Positions 10,126 through 20,416 of a stretch of 64,000 bases of DNA are shown here, piece after piece. The stretch is from [Mycoplasma] phocae. Lineage in GTDB: Bacteria > Bacillota_I > Bacilli_A > Mycoplasmatales > Metamycoplasmataceae. A program made the position numbers and the translations under genes. Every line of letters begins with the position of its first letter. Position 1 is the stretch's first letter. The stretch spans positions 744,001 through 808,000 of the forward strand of contig NZ_CP029295.1 of assembly GCF_003332325.1 (NCBI RefSeq), written 5' to 3'. Below the pieces are notes generated by a model. That model ran no database searches and was not told the origin of the DNA. It saw only the letters and a program-made list of their open reading frames with translations.

Positions 10126-12096
10126 ATGAACAATCTAAAACTGATATCAAAATATCAACCTGCTGGTGACCAAATTGCGGCCATCGCTGAATTAGTTGCT
10201 GGTTTAGAAGAACAAAAAAAGCATCAAATTCTATTAGGAGTAACCGGGTCTGGTAAGACCTTTACTATTGCGAATGTTATTAATCGAGTAAATCGACCGG
10301 CATTAATTATTAGTCATAATAAGACCCTAGCAAGCCAATTGTACACGGAGCTAAAAGAACTATTTCCAGAAAATCGAGTGGAATATTTTGTTTCTTATTT
10401 TGACTACTACAAACCAGAAGCTTATTTGCCGAAATCTGATTTATATATTGAAAAAACTAGTAAGAATAATAAAGAATTAGAAGCAATGAGGATGTCGGCT
10501 ATTAATGCTTTAAGTATTCGTCATGACACAATTGTCGTGGCCTCAGTTGCTTCGATTTATGGTGAATTTAATCCGACTGAATATCGTAAAAACTTTATGC
10601 CAATTGAAAATAATTTAAAAATTAGTCGGAAAGACCTCTTAATTAGATTAATTCAAATGGGCTATGAGCGTAATCAAGGAGAGCTTAGTCGCGGTCAATT
10701 TTATACTAAAGGCGACGTTATTGAAATATGCCCAGGTTACAGCTCTGATTATAATATTCGTATTGAAATGTTTGGTGATGAGATTGAAAATATTTCATTA
10801 ATTGATTCATTAACAAAAAATTTAATAAAATCCCAGAAATCATTAACAATTTTTCCAGCCACAACTTATACAGTTAATCCTAACAATATTGAAAGTATTT
10901 GTGAAGCGATAAAAATAGAACTAGAAGATCAAATTAAATATTTTAAACAGGAAAATAAATTATTAGAAGCGCAACGAATTAAAGATCGTACATTGAATGA
11001 CATTGATTCAATTAAGGAATTTGGTTATGTTAATGGAATGGAAAACTATGCTCGATATGTTGATGGTAGGGAAGCCGGCCAACGTCCATATACATTGTTT
11101 GATTATTTACCTGACGACGCTATTATTTTTATTGACGAAAGTCATTTGATGATTCCGCAATTAAATGGAATGTATAACGGTGATCGTTCAAGAAAAGAAA
11201 CATTAGTTAAATATGGGTTTAGATTGCCATCTGCACTAGACAATAGACCATTAAAATTCTTTGAATATGAAAACTTTTCGCATCCTAGAATTTATATGTC
11301 AGCAACACCAGGTGAATATGAACTTGATAAAACCGAAGGCGAAGTTATTACTCAATACATTCGTCCGACTGGTTTGCTTGATCCAATTATTGAAATTAAA
11401 CCAAAGAAAAATCAAATTATCGAACTTTATGATTTAATTCAAAATCAAATTAAGAAAAAAGAAAAAACTCTAATTTTAACTACCACAAAAAAGAATGCCG
11501 AAGAATTATCACTTTATTTTCAGGAACAAAAAATTAAATGTGCTTATATTCATGATCGTTTTAAAATTTTTGAGAGAAATGAAATTCTTAGAGGACTTAG
11601 AATTGGTAAATTTGATGTGGTAATTGGTATTAATCTATTGCGTGAAGGAATTGACTTGCCTGAAGTTAGTTTAGTTTGTATATTAAACGCTGATAGTGCT
11701 GGTTTAATGCGAGATACTCGAAGTTTAATTCAAATTGTTGGGAGAGCTGCGCGAAATGTTAATGGAAAAGTTATTTTCTTTGCAGATGAAATTACTAATA
11801 GTATGAAAGCTGCAATTGAAGATAATAAACATAAACGTAAAATTCAAAATGAATATAATCAAAAGCACAATATAATTCCGCAAACTATCATTAAAGCAAT
11901 CCCTAAATCCGAACATGATGACGAAATTTTTGATAAACTTTTAAATGAGAAAGATTACACCAAAATGATTCATAATAAAAAATTTATCAATTCAATGATT
12001 TATAAAATGAAAGATTTAGCTAAAAATAAAAAATTTGAAGAAGCGATAAAAATCCGAGATTATTTAATTGAACTCGGAGTGGATCTTGAAAAATAA
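10126..12096 (+). CDS. uvrB: Excinuclease ABC subunit B
   Basis: DNA damage-verifying helicase-like subunit of nucleotide excision repair, acting with UvrA and UvrC. The 656 residues carry Walker A GVTGSGKT at 38-45, the beta-hairpin region YFDYYKPEAYLP near 92-103, the DESH box near 338-341, helicase motif VI with QIVGRAARN, and a C-terminal UVR motif (about 620-655) that contacts UvrC. The full frame contains no UGA codon. The gene is divergent from the LRR lipoprotein gene with a 45-nt spacer and lacks a clear ribosome binding site. Confidence 0.97.
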   Translation: MNNLKLISKYQPAGDQIAAIAELVAGLEEQKKHQILLGVTGSGKTFTIANVINRVNRPALIISHNKTLASQLYTELKELFPENRVEYFVSYFDYYKPEAYLPKSDLYIEKTSKNNKELEAMRMSAINALSIRHDTIVVASVASIYGEFNPTEYRKNFMPIENNLKISRKDLLIRLIQMGYERNQGELSRGQFYTKGDVIEICPGYSSDYNIRIEMFGDEIENISLIDSLTKNLIKSQKSLTIFPATTYTVNPNNIESICEAIKIELEDQIKYFKQENKLLEAQRIKDRTLNDIDSIKEFGYVNGMENYARYVDGREAGQRPYTLFDYLPDDAIIFIDESHLMIPQLNGMYNGDRSRKETLVKYGFRLPSALDNRPLKFFEYENFSHPRIYMSATPGEYELDKTEGEVITQYIRPTGLLDPIIEIKPKKNQIIELYDLIQNQIKKKEKTLILTTTKKNAEELSLYFQEQKIKCAYIHDRFKIFERNEILRGLRIGKFDVVIGINLLREGIDLPEVSLVCILNADSAGLMRDTRSLIQIVGRAARNVNGKVIFFADEITNSMKAAIEDNKHKRKIQNEYNQKHNIIPQTIIKAIPKSEHDDEIFDKLLNEKDYTKMIHNKKFINSMIYKMKDLAKNKKFEEAIKIRDYLIELGVDLEK

Positions 12097-12150
12097 TTTT
12101 AATATCACAGTAAACGCTGTTAATTGTAAGAAATAGAAAAGAGTTATATT

Positions 12151-12816
12151 ATGGGAATACCAATAGGGGCTAGTTTATTTTTATTTTTGTTAGGTATATT
12201 AGTTACGGTAATTTATGTATTAGTAAAAAAGAAAACTTTAGACATTGAGCAAAAAGATGTTAAACGTGCATTTGATCCAAATAAAAAAAGGCATTTTATC
12301 CCTTCTAGAATACAAAAAGAAAATCTTTATGATCCTTCCTGGCTTGAAAATAATTCTTCAACTAATGAATATGTAAAAATTTATTATGAAGTGATTAGAA
12401 AAATGCGTCAGGAAACTAATTTTAGGCATATTGTCGCGCCATATAATAAATTAGAAATTGCTAATTATGTTAATAATTCTATAAATCCTAAAAATGGACT
12501 TTGAAATTATCAAATACACCACATTGATGAGATTAGAATTTCTGGCACATTTTTTTCAACAATGCCCGAATATGAAACATCATTAGCAATCTTAGTTAGC
12601 ACAGAAGAGCATTTCTTCTTACATTATTTAATTGTTATGGCTAAAACTACATCTCCTAATGGTCGAATTTTAAAAGAATTTGGTGATTTAGAAATAGGCC
12701 TTGAATATTGAGTTGAAATGGCTAGAAAATATTGCCTAAAATATGGTTTAAAATATGATGATAAATTCTTAGATTTAATTTTTATTGAAAGAGAAATGCA
12801 TGAGATGCTAGTATAG
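12151..12816 (+). CDS. Conserved mycoplasma protein with one N-terminal membrane helix
   Basis: The 221-residue product has a hydrophobic segment at about 6-26 followed by KKK, so it is probably anchored by a single N-terminal helix with the remainder in the cytosol. The soluble part is a mixed alpha/beta region with no catalytic motif I recognise. TGA codons near 12502 and 12708 are Trp. It follows uvrB by 54 nt and its stop codon lies inside the terminator hairpin. I do not recognise the family. The frame, codon use and terminator support a real gene. Confidence 0.7.
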
Positions 12817-12836
12817 AGGCATCTCTTTTTATTTTA
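12802..12836 (+). terminator. Terminator overlapping the end of the preceding gene
   Basis: gagatgc (12802-12808) pairs with gcatctc (12819-12825), followed by TTTTTATTTT. The TAG stop of the gene ending at 12816 lies in the loop. Confidence 0.75.
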
Positions 12837-12897
12837 ATTTTATTTTTGACAAATTTATATGACAACAAATATTTTCTTGTAGAAAAGATAAATTTAT

Positions 12898-12926
12898 TAT
12901 AAAAATCTCACAACGTCGGTTGTGAG
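12898..12926 (-). terminator. Terminator of the metalloprotease gene
   Basis: A perfect 8-bp stem, ctcacaac (12907-12914) with gttgtgag (12919-12926) around a 4-nt loop. Read on the minus strand it is followed by ATTTTTATAAT, as expected for the gene ending at 12949. Confidence 0.7.
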
Positions 12927-12948
12927 AGTAATTATAAATATTTATCAA

Positions 12949-15063
12949 TTAGTATTTTTTTCATTCATATCAAAATTCATTTTTATCTTCATCTTTTTTG
13001 ATTGCTATTTGATAAGTTTTTGATAGAGCATTTCGTTCATTAAAAATTGCCATGTATTGACGGTAATTTGTAATAGTTCTAGCATTTTGTTTTCAAATTT
13101 GGTAGTTGTCATTAGCGTTATTTTTATCTAAAATATCGCTAATTTCATTGTCATCAATTTCATTATCATCATTTTGATCGATTCATATTTTAATATTTAG
13201 CTTGCCATCTTTTTCAATATATTTGTTAATTTCATTTATACCGACTGAATCTGAATAATAAGCTACATATTCATAATTACTTTGATTTTCAGGATATATA
13301 GTTTTTTCAGTGTAGTTATTAATTTTACCTTCAGTGTATGTTTGATTTCAATATTTTTTAGCAATAAAATTGTATTGAGTCGGATTTAATTTAATTTTTA
13401 GTGGATCTTTATTTGCTGAATTTATTACAAAACTAAATTTATGATTTGGAATTGAATTATTTAGAAAATTTTTATTAATTTTTAGATAACCACCAAAATT
13501 AATGTTATTGTAATCTTTTCGATCTTCAGTTCATTTGCTTGTATCACTACCAATATAACTAATGGCTTGGCGGTATCCCATTAAATCAAGATAGGCTTTA
13601 AATAAACCCTTAGCACGTGAATTTTCTCCAGCAATATTAATGTATGGATATTCTTCATCTTTAGTGTAGTATTTTTTTAATTCCGGATCAAAAACTCAGT
13701 TATTAGAAAAAATTTTAAAATTACTCTGATTTTCACCTGTTGCATCAAAACCAATTGTTTTTAGAATATCATCTCCAATGGCGGTTAAGTAAACATCAGA
13801 ATTAAAACCCCTAGATCCAAAACCTGAAAAATATAAATAATTTAAATAGCTATTACTATTTTTATATAATTTAGGGTTTGCTGTATATGAAAGTTTCAAA
13901 AGTTCTCTTGGCACTAATTCTTCAAATGAATAAAGATATCTAATTTTGTCGGGATCTGTTTTTTTACCAAAAAATACTCTATTGCTATCATTATTGTTAA
14001 AGAAATAATTTGATTCTATTCTACCAAGTGTTTTAAATCTTATTCTATCCTTAAGATTGCTATCATAATTTAGATTTGAAAATTTAAACAAATCATATGA
14101 ACTAAATTCACGAAAGATGGGAGTTCCATTAGAAATGTGGAAGTCTCTTCGATTTCTTACAAAATTTTGATTTTCAGTGTAACCTAAATTTGTTCTAAAT
14201 TCAGTTAAAAATTTATTATTATTGGCCTCAATATTAGTAACTAGTTCTCTTCTTTTTTCATCGCCAATTTTATAAACTAGATCAGTATTAGCATTCGGAT
14301 CTGATCTTTTAGTACTTTTGTTATACACATTATCGATGTGATGAGTATATTCGTGAGCTAAAACCGAAAGAAGCATTTCAACTTTTTGTTCAACTGGTCA
14401 TTTGGTAAATGTCCCATCTTTTTTAACAATACTATCAATAAATAAGTAAATACTAAATTCAGATGGTAAATAAACTCCGTTGGCATTACTTACATTAGCA
14501 AATGGAATTTGTTTATTGATATATATGGTATTTAAGGAATTTAGTTCTGGTCCGAAATTTACACGTTTTTTAAAAAGTTCATTTAATCTTTGAATTCCTT
14601 CTTCGTTTAAAAAATAAATAAGATTTCCTTCTTGATCTCTAGCAACTGGGTATTCAATTACTGATAAATTTCCAAATTTATATTCCTTGTTAGCAACTAA
14701 AAGACTTTCATTTTCACTGCTATTAATAAGTTTAGTGTTAAATCTTTTTGCATCTTTGCCATCTGAGTCGATAATTGTAATTTTCGGATTCGATAAATCT
14801 TCAAAACTGTCTTTAAAATAGTGGTATCCAACATATCCAAGCCCACCAACAATCGCGATTCCAAAAAGAAATAGTAAGAATTTAAAAAATCCACCACCCT
14901 TTTTTTTCTTATTTTTGTAACTATCATCAATACTTTGTTCTTGAATAGAATTTTGATCATTCGAAGTTTGTTTTTCTTCTTGATTTTGGTTTTCTAAGTT
15001 ATCATTAGGGTTATTTAAATTCTCATTTTCATTATGTTCATTTTTTTTATCATCTTCATTCAT
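12949..15063 (-). CDS. Membrane-anchored HExxH metalloprotease (MYPU_1760-like)
   Basis: One 704-residue frame on the minus strand, held open by several UGA Trp codons. The N-terminus is a very acidic Asn/Glu/Gln-rich cytoplasmic region (1-50), then KNKKKK, then one membrane helix at about 59-80; the remainder should be outside the cell. The zinc motif HEYTHHID lies at 237-244, preceded by LSVLA, with a possible third ligand further on. This resembles the mycoplasma group that databases call the MYPU_1760 family metalloprotease, though that name is from memory. No signal-peptide cleavage site is seen, so it is probably a tethered ectoenzyme. It is a single-gene unit between its own terminator and rsmD. 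Confidence 0.75.
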
Positions 15064-15216
15064 GCCTATACCCCTTTGAATAAATTAATAAATAATATTT
15101 TAATTCAAAATCTAAAAATCATAAAACTAAATTTAAAGAAATAGTCCATAATCATTGATTTAAACATTTATTTTTTCACAAATATTGTTTATTTTATTTA
15201 CCTTTATAAATTAATA

Positions 15217-15222
15217 TATAAT
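15217..15222 (+). promoter_or_regulatory. -10 box very close to the rsmD start
   Basis: TATAAT ends 10 nt before the rsmD ATG and no ribosome binding site is present. Transcription would begin at or within a few bases of the start codon, so the message looks leaderless. Confidence 0.5.
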
Positions 15223-15232
15223 AATATCCAAT

Positions 15233-15787
15233 ATGTTGAGAATTATTGCTGGAAAATATCGTTCACAAATCCTTAAACAGCCTAGTAAAAATACTACTCG
15301 ACCTACAATTGACCGAGTACGTGAGGCGATTTTTTCATCTATTCAATTTGATATTGAAAATAAAGTTTTTTTAGATCTTTTTTCTGGAAGTGGTTCATTT
15401 TGTTTAGAAGCTCTTTCTAGAAATGCTAAAAAAGCAGTTTGTGTTGAACGTGATTATAATGCCTATAAAATTATTTTAGAAAACCAAAAGAAATTAAGAG
15501 AAGATAATCTAAAAGTTTTTAATACTACAGCCCAACGATTTTTAGAACAAAATCTAGATTATAAATTTGATTATGTTTATTTAGATCCACCATTTGCTGA
15601 TAAAGAACTTTTGTTGTGATGCTTAGATAGCATTTTTGAAAAGCGAATTTTAAATGATAAAGGACTTGTAATTGTTGAAACTGATTCTGGTGATTTTTTG
15701 GCAAGCAACAAGGTGTATAATATTATTAAGAGCAAAAAATATGGTAAAATATTTGTCTATTACATCGCTTATACACAATTGAAATAA
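15233..15787 (+). CDS. rsmD: 16S rRNA (guanine(966)-N(2))-methyltransferase
   Basis: Methylates G966 of 16S rRNA using S-adenosylmethionine. The 184 residues include the conserved start MLRIIAGKYR, the TRPTIDRVREAIF segment, the SAM-binding loop DLFSGSGS at 48-55 and the catalytic DPPF at 118-121. TGA at 15617 is Trp. The gene lacks a ribosome binding site and follows a -10 box at leaderless distance. gmk begins 20 nt downstream, probably in the same transcript. Confidence 0.92.
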
Positions 15788-15807
15788 TATTAATGACAGG
15801 AGAAAAC

Positions 15808-16434
15808 ATGGATAAAAAATTAATTATATTTACTGGCCCCAGCGGCGTAGGGAAGGGTACGGTTGAAAAAATTTTATTTAATCAAAAAGATTTAAAATTA
15901 AAACTTTCTGTTTCGATGACTACAAGACAACCACGTGAAGGTGAAGTGGATGGTATTCATTATTATTTTGTTTCAAAAGAGACTTTTAATGCTTGTTTAA
16001 CTGATAATCGCTTAATTGAATATTCAATGCATTTTGATAATTATTATGGAACTTTATATTCTGAAATTGACCGAATTTGTGAACAAGGTAAAATTCCGTT
16101 TCTTGAAATTGAAACTAATGGTGCTAAACAAATTTTAGATTATTATAAAAAAATGGGGAGACAAAATGAGGTATGCTCAATTTTTCTAATGCCTCCTTCA
16201 TTTACCGAGCTTGAAAAAAGAATTGAAGGTAGAAATACTGAAACTGAAGATTTAATTGCTAAACGACTAAGTAAGGCGCAAGAAGAAATTGCGTTTTCAA
16301 CTTTATTTCAACATGTCGTAATTAATGATGATGTCGAAGAAGCAGCTGCTAAAATTCGCGAAATAATTTTAAAGGAATTCAAAAAAGTTATTGAAGGCAA
16401 AAAAGAAAATCAAACTGAGGGGAGAAAAGCTTAA
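15808..16434 (+). CDS. gmk: Guanylate kinase
   Basis: Converts GMP to GDP with ATP. The 208-residue product has the P-loop GPSGVGKGT near residues 9-17, the GMP-binding segment TTRQPREGEVDGIHYYF and the GRNTETED lid region. ATG 15808 is used rather than in-frame ATG 15793 because AGGAGA at 15798-15803 is well spaced before it. It heads the Firmicutes-like order gmk, PP2C phosphatase, Ser/Thr kinase, rsgA, rpe. Confidence 0.95.
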   Translation: MDKKLIIFTGPSGVGKGTVEKILFNQKDLKLKLSVSMTTRQPREGEVDGIHYYFVSKETFNACLTDNRLIEYSMHFDNYYGTLYSEIDRICEQGKIPFLEIETNGAKQILDYYKKMGRQNEVCSIFLMPPSFTELEKRIEGRNTETEDLIAKRLSKAQEEIAFSTLFQHVVINDDVEEAAAKIREIILKEFKKVIEGKKENQTEGRKA

Positions 16435-16441
16435 TCAGTTT

Positions 16442-17212
16442 ATGAGATATTGCATTAATTCAAATATTGGAATTGTTAGAAGTGAAAATCAAGATCGCGG
16501 CGATATTGCTTGAAACGAAAAGTGAACGCTCGCCATGTTATGCGATGGTATGGGTGGACATTATGGTGGCGCAAAATGCGCAGATTTAACCATTAATTTA
16601 TTAAAAAAATATTTTAATGATTCATTTTTGGTTGATACAGCCTTTGATGATAAAAATAAAATAATTGATTGATTTAATGCAGCCTTAAGTTTTATCAAAG
16701 AGAATTTAATAAAATTTGCAAATCAAAATCCAGAATTTAAAAGTATGGGCACGACATTAACGACTTGCCTAATTTTTAACGCTAACAGAATGGTATATGT
16801 TTTTAATATTGGAGACTCTCGAACTTATGTTTATAATGGTCTTCTTCATCAAATTACCAAGGATCAAAATTTGTATAATCAAATGATTTCTCAAAAAATT
16901 TTAGACACTGATTTGGCTAGTAAACATCCCGATGCTAATAAGCTTGTGAGTTGTATTGGACCGAGTACGATAATTAGATATGATAATTATATTATTAGGC
17001 CAAGTTCTAATATCAAATATATAATCCTATCTTCAGATGGACTACATGATTATGTGGATAAACCAGTCATTGAACAAGTTATTCAAGATGTAAAAAAAAC
17101 ATTAGAGGAAAAAACTAAATTATTAATTGAATATGCTAAAAGAAACTTATCAAAAGATAATATTACAATAATGATAGTGGAGTTGAATGATGATGAAAAA
17201 AGAATTGGATAA
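16442..17212 (+). CDS. PP2C-family serine/threonine phosphatase (PrpC/Stp-like)
   Basis: Metal-dependent phosphatase that opposes the kinase encoded next. The 256 residues include N-terminal R-x-x-N-Q-D-R, the metal motif DGMGGH near residue 39, GDSR near 125 and a C-terminal DNIT motif. UGA Trp codons near 16512 and 16521 break the frame under the standard code, so the N-terminal third is easily missed. GAGGGGAG lies about 20 nt upstream of the ATG, a long spacing. The gene overlaps the kinase gene by 26 nt, as expected for a co-translated pair. Confidence 0.93.
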
Positions 17213-18197
17213 TTATCCAGATTTAAATAGCAAATTTACAGATTTTGAACTAATTGGCGAAGGTGGATTTGGTCAAGTTTATTCGGCTGTATATAAAAAG
17301 GATAATAAGCGCTATTCAGTTAAAACTTTAAGATTTGATGCTAATCAAACCGAATCTAGTAAACTTCGTTTTATTAATGAGTGTAAAGTTCTTAGAAAAA
17401 TATCTAGTCGTCATGTAGTAAAAATCCTTATGTATCATATTGGAGAAAAAGAATCATATTATGTAATGGAACTAATTCATGGTGAAGGACTCAAAAATAT
17501 TATTCGCAAAAATCAAAAACTTTTACCAGATATTGCCGTACTATACGCAAAAGAAATTTGCCAGGGTTTAATTGATATTCATAAACAAAATGTTATTCAT
17601 CGTGACCTTAAGCCAAGCAATATTTTAATCGAAAATGGTACTAACAATGTTAAATTAATTGATTTTGGAATTTCCTTAGATGAAGACACTATTCGAGTTA
17701 CAGCGGCTAATAAAACAGTTGGTTCAGTTCAATACATTGCTCCGGAGATTCTAACTCAAGCTCAAGGACCATCAATTTATAGCGATATCTATGCACTTGG
17801 AATAATTTTGTACGAAATGCTTGTTGGCAAAGTTCCATTTTCATCCACAGACCATCAAAATATTATGCTTATGCAAATTAATTCGCCAGTTCCTAGAATA
17901 GAAAATGTTAATATCACAATTCCCCAAGCACTAGAAAATATAATTATTAAATGTACTGCCAAAAAAATTTCACAACGTTATGAAAATTGTCAACAATTAC
18001 TTTTAGATTTAGAGACTTGTTTAGATCCAAAACGTGCTAATGAAAGACGTTTGGAACTTACAAATAATTCAGTAAAAAAAGGTATTAGTAAATTCTTCAA
18101 AAGTAAAACTTTTACCATTCTATTTTTTACCATTGGTGGACTAATTATTTTAATTACAATTATTTTCTTATCATTATGAGCTGGAGAGGTGATATAA
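17187..18197 (+). CDS. Serine/threonine protein kinase (PrkC/PknB-like, without PASTA domains)
   Basis: A Hanks-type kinase of 336 residues. It shows the glycine loop GEGGFGQVY near 26-34, the ATP-binding Lys in SVKTL, HRDLKPSN, DFG and an APE-like PEIL motif. One membrane helix sits near the C-terminus (about 311-331), leaving only a six-residue tail, WAGEVI. The extracellular PASTA repeats of Firmicutes PrkC are absent, as in other mollicutes, so muropeptide sensing is unlikely in a wall-less cell. The start is one of three successive ATGs (17187, 17190, 17193) after TGGAG. The stop touches the rsgA start. Confidence 0.93.
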
Positions 18198-19052
18198 ATG
18201 CCAATAGGAAAAATTGTTAAATCAGTGGCTGGGTTTTATGATGTCAAGGATTTCGAAAGTAAACAAATCTATCGGGTAAGAGGGAGTGGTAAACTACGAC
18301 TATTAGATTTTAAGCCGATTGTTGGCGATTATGTTGTATTTGAAATTGGGAGTTTTATTAATAAAATTTTAGAACGAAAAAATTTCTTTATTAGACCTAA
18401 AATTGCCAATGTTGATCAGGCAATTGTTGTCATGTCATTAGTTGAACCGGAATTTAGTTATTCTTTAGTTGATAAATTTTTAATTATTGTGGAAAACAAA
18501 AACGTTAAGCCTATTATTGTTTTAACAAAAAAAGATTTAACTTCAGATTCTAAAATTGAATTCTATAAAGACCAAGGGTATGAGGTTTTTGAAATTAATT
18601 ATCAAACTAAAACTGGTTTTGACGGACTTGAGGAAATTTTTGAAAATAAAACTAGTTTTTTTGTTGGTCAAACTGGTGTTGGTAAAACTACTTTGATTAA
18701 TTATTTAGCTAAAACACATTTTGAAACTCAAGCAATATCAAAATTTCTTAACCGGGGAAAGCATACTACTAGAGAAGTAAGTTTAATTGAATACAACGGT
18801 GGTGAAATTATTGACACACCAGGATTTTCTTCAATTGAGTTCGATTTAACAATCGATGAAATCCCTAAGGCTTTTTATGCTTTTAGAGAGGCTGCAAAGT
18901 TATGTAAATATCGAAGCTGTCATCACTATCGTGAGTCGGAAAACGATTGTCAAGTTAAAAAGCTAGTAAGTGAAGGTATTATAAAAAAAGAGCGATACTC
19001 AAATTATCTAAGTTTCCTAGAAAAAATATTAGAAAAAGAAAAAACATATTAA
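18198..19052 (+). CDS. rsgA: Small ribosomal subunit biogenesis GTPase RsgA
   Basis: A circularly permuted GTPase that checks 30S maturation. The 284 residues have an N-terminal OB fold, then the permuted motifs in order G4 (TKKD), G1 GQTGVGKTT near 157-165, the switch GKHTTREV and G3 DTPG, followed by a C-terminal zinc knuckle with Cys, Cys, His and Cys in the CKYRSCHHY...C segment. The start follows GGAGAGGTGATATAA within the end of the kinase gene. This kinase-rsgA-rpe order matches that in Bacillus. Confidence 0.95.
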   Translation: MPIGKIVKSVAGFYDVKDFESKQIYRVRGSGKLRLLDFKPIVGDYVVFEIGSFINKILERKNFFIRPKIANVDQAIVVMSLVEPEFSYSLVDKFLIIVENKNVKPIIVLTKKDLTSDSKIEFYKDQGYEVFEINYQTKTGFDGLEEIFENKTSFFVGQTGVGKTTLINYLAKTHFETQAISKFLNRGKHTTREVSLIEYNGGEIIDTPGFSSIEFDLTIDEIPKAFYAFREAAKLCKYRSCHHYRESENDCQVKKLVSEGIIKKERYSNYLSFLEKILEKEKTY

Positions 19053-19065
19053 TTAAGGAGAAAAA

Positions 19066-19716
19066 ATGAAAAAGCTTAGTCCATCTGTTTTAGATGTTCC
19101 CAAAGAAAATTTAGTTGACTATATAAATACCCTAGTGAAATGGGGAGTGCATAATGTACACTATGATGTTATGGACAATATTTTTGTTCCTAATCACGCA
19201 CTAAAATTAGATGAAATTAAAAAAGTTCATGAACAGTGTGCTAAACATGTGATGGATATCCATTTAATGGTATCAGAGCCTTTTAAATACTATGAAATGT
19301 ATAAAGGAATTGGCGATATTCTAACTTTTCATTATGAGGCTTTCAATAACAATGAACTTAATGAATTAATTGCCACGGCCAAAAAAGATAATGTCAAACT
19401 AGGATTAGCTATCAAGCCTAACACTAAAGTTAAAGAAATTTTGCCATACATAAAATCATGTGCCCTAATTCTAATAATGAGTGTTGAACCTGGTTTTGGT
19501 GGTCAAAAATTTATTGAAACAAGTCTTGATAAAGTTAAAGAAATTACTGATTTTATTCACAAAAATAATTTAAATGAAACTATCATTCAAATTGATGGGG
19601 GCGTTAAAGACATCAACATCAAATCATGTTTTGAATCTGGTGTTTCATTAGCTGTTGTCGGTTCTTATTTAGTGAAAAATTTTTCAGAGGAAACTGTTAA
19701 AAAATTAATTGCTTAG
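19066..19716 (+). CDS. rpe: Ribulose-phosphate 3-epimerase
   Basis: TIM-barrel enzyme of the pentose phosphate pathway that interconverts ribulose-5-phosphate and xylulose-5-phosphate. The 216 residues carry the family strings HYDVMDNIFVPN, MDIHLMV, MSVEPGFGGQKF and QIDGGV with the metal and acid-base residues in place. A clear AAGGAG precedes the ATG. It ends the operon that begins at rsmD or gmk. Confidence 0.95.
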   Translation: MKKLSPSVLDVPKENLVDYINTLVKWGVHNVHYDVMDNIFVPNHALKLDEIKKVHEQCAKHVMDIHLMVSEPFKYYEMYKGIGDILTFHYEAFNNNELNELIATAKKDNVKLGLAIKPNTKVKEILPYIKSCALILIMSVEPGFGGQKFIETSLDKVKEITDFIHKNNLNETIIQIDGGVKDINIKSCFESGVSLAVVGSYLVKNFSEETVKKLIA

Positions 19717-19725
19717 TTTCAATGA

Positions 19726-19731
19726 TATAAT
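19726..19731 (+). promoter_or_regulatory. -10 box at leaderless distance from the next gene
   Basis: TATAAT ends 9 nt before the ATG at 19741, without a ribosome binding site between. Confidence 0.45.
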
Positions 19732-19740
19732 AATTACATT

Positions 19741-20211
19741 ATGTTTTCAAATACTCAAGAATCAAAAATGAATAATGGGTTTAAAAGATCATTATTAGTT
19801 TTTAATGTTCTAGCCATTATCATTCAAATTATTCAATTAGCACTTTTAATAAATTATTTTGTTACTTTTTTATCGTATTTAAATAATCAAGATAGTACAA
19901 AAACTTTTTCTCCATTTGCTAGTTTAATTCCAATATATATTCTATCGCCGATAATAACTGTTTGCTTTATTCTAAATATTTTTGCGATGATTCGCGCTTA
20001 TAAGGTTCATAATAATCTCAAAATTGCTATATTGTTTGGATTATCATTATTTATTGCCATTGGAATATTAGGCTTGATTGCTACAATTCTCCTTATAAAA
20101 GAGGAAAATAAGAAATTAGCTAATAGTAATGGATATTCAGAAAATATGGACGATATTCCTGAATTACATGATACAACTGATAATAACAATGATTCTAGAA
20201 AAGACGCTTAA
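19741..20211 (+). CDS. Small integral membrane protein, paralogue of the next gene
   Basis: 156 residues with about three to four hydrophobic segments (near 21-43, 60-82, 98-122) and an acidic, Asn/Asp-rich C-terminal tail ending in DNNNDSRKDA. The segment starting MNNGFKRSLLVFN resembles the start of the next protein (MNKPVKKAILAFN), so the two look like diverged duplicates. I do not recognise a family. The gene seems to have its own promoter, ends inside a terminator hairpin, and may be translated from a leaderless message. Confidence 0.6.
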   Translation: MFSNTQESKMNNGFKRSLLVFNVLAIIIQIIQLALLINYFVTFLSYLNNQDSTKTFSPFASLIPIYILSPIITVCFILNIFAMIRAYKVHNNLKIAILFGLSLFIAIGILGLIATILLIKEENKKLANSNGYSENMDDIPELHDTTDNNNDSRKDA

Positions 20212-20236
20212 GCTTGCTTAAGCTTTTTATTTTTAA
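20206..20236 (+). terminator. Rho-independent terminator
   Basis: gcttaag (20206-20212) pairs with cttaagc (20217-20223), followed by TTTTTATTTTT. It overlaps the TAA stop of the preceding gene. Confidence 0.75.
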
Positions 20237-20416
20237 TGTAAATTAAACAAATACTTATATACAAAAATTACTTTTATTTTTTAAAATTTACTTTTTTTAA
20301 GTTTTATTTTTTTTAAAAACACAAAAAAAGTGAATATATTTTCTATAATTAAAATGTTGATTTTGTTAAAATCATTTATGTTTTTATCTTCAACATTAAA
20401 AAAACAAAGGAATTTT

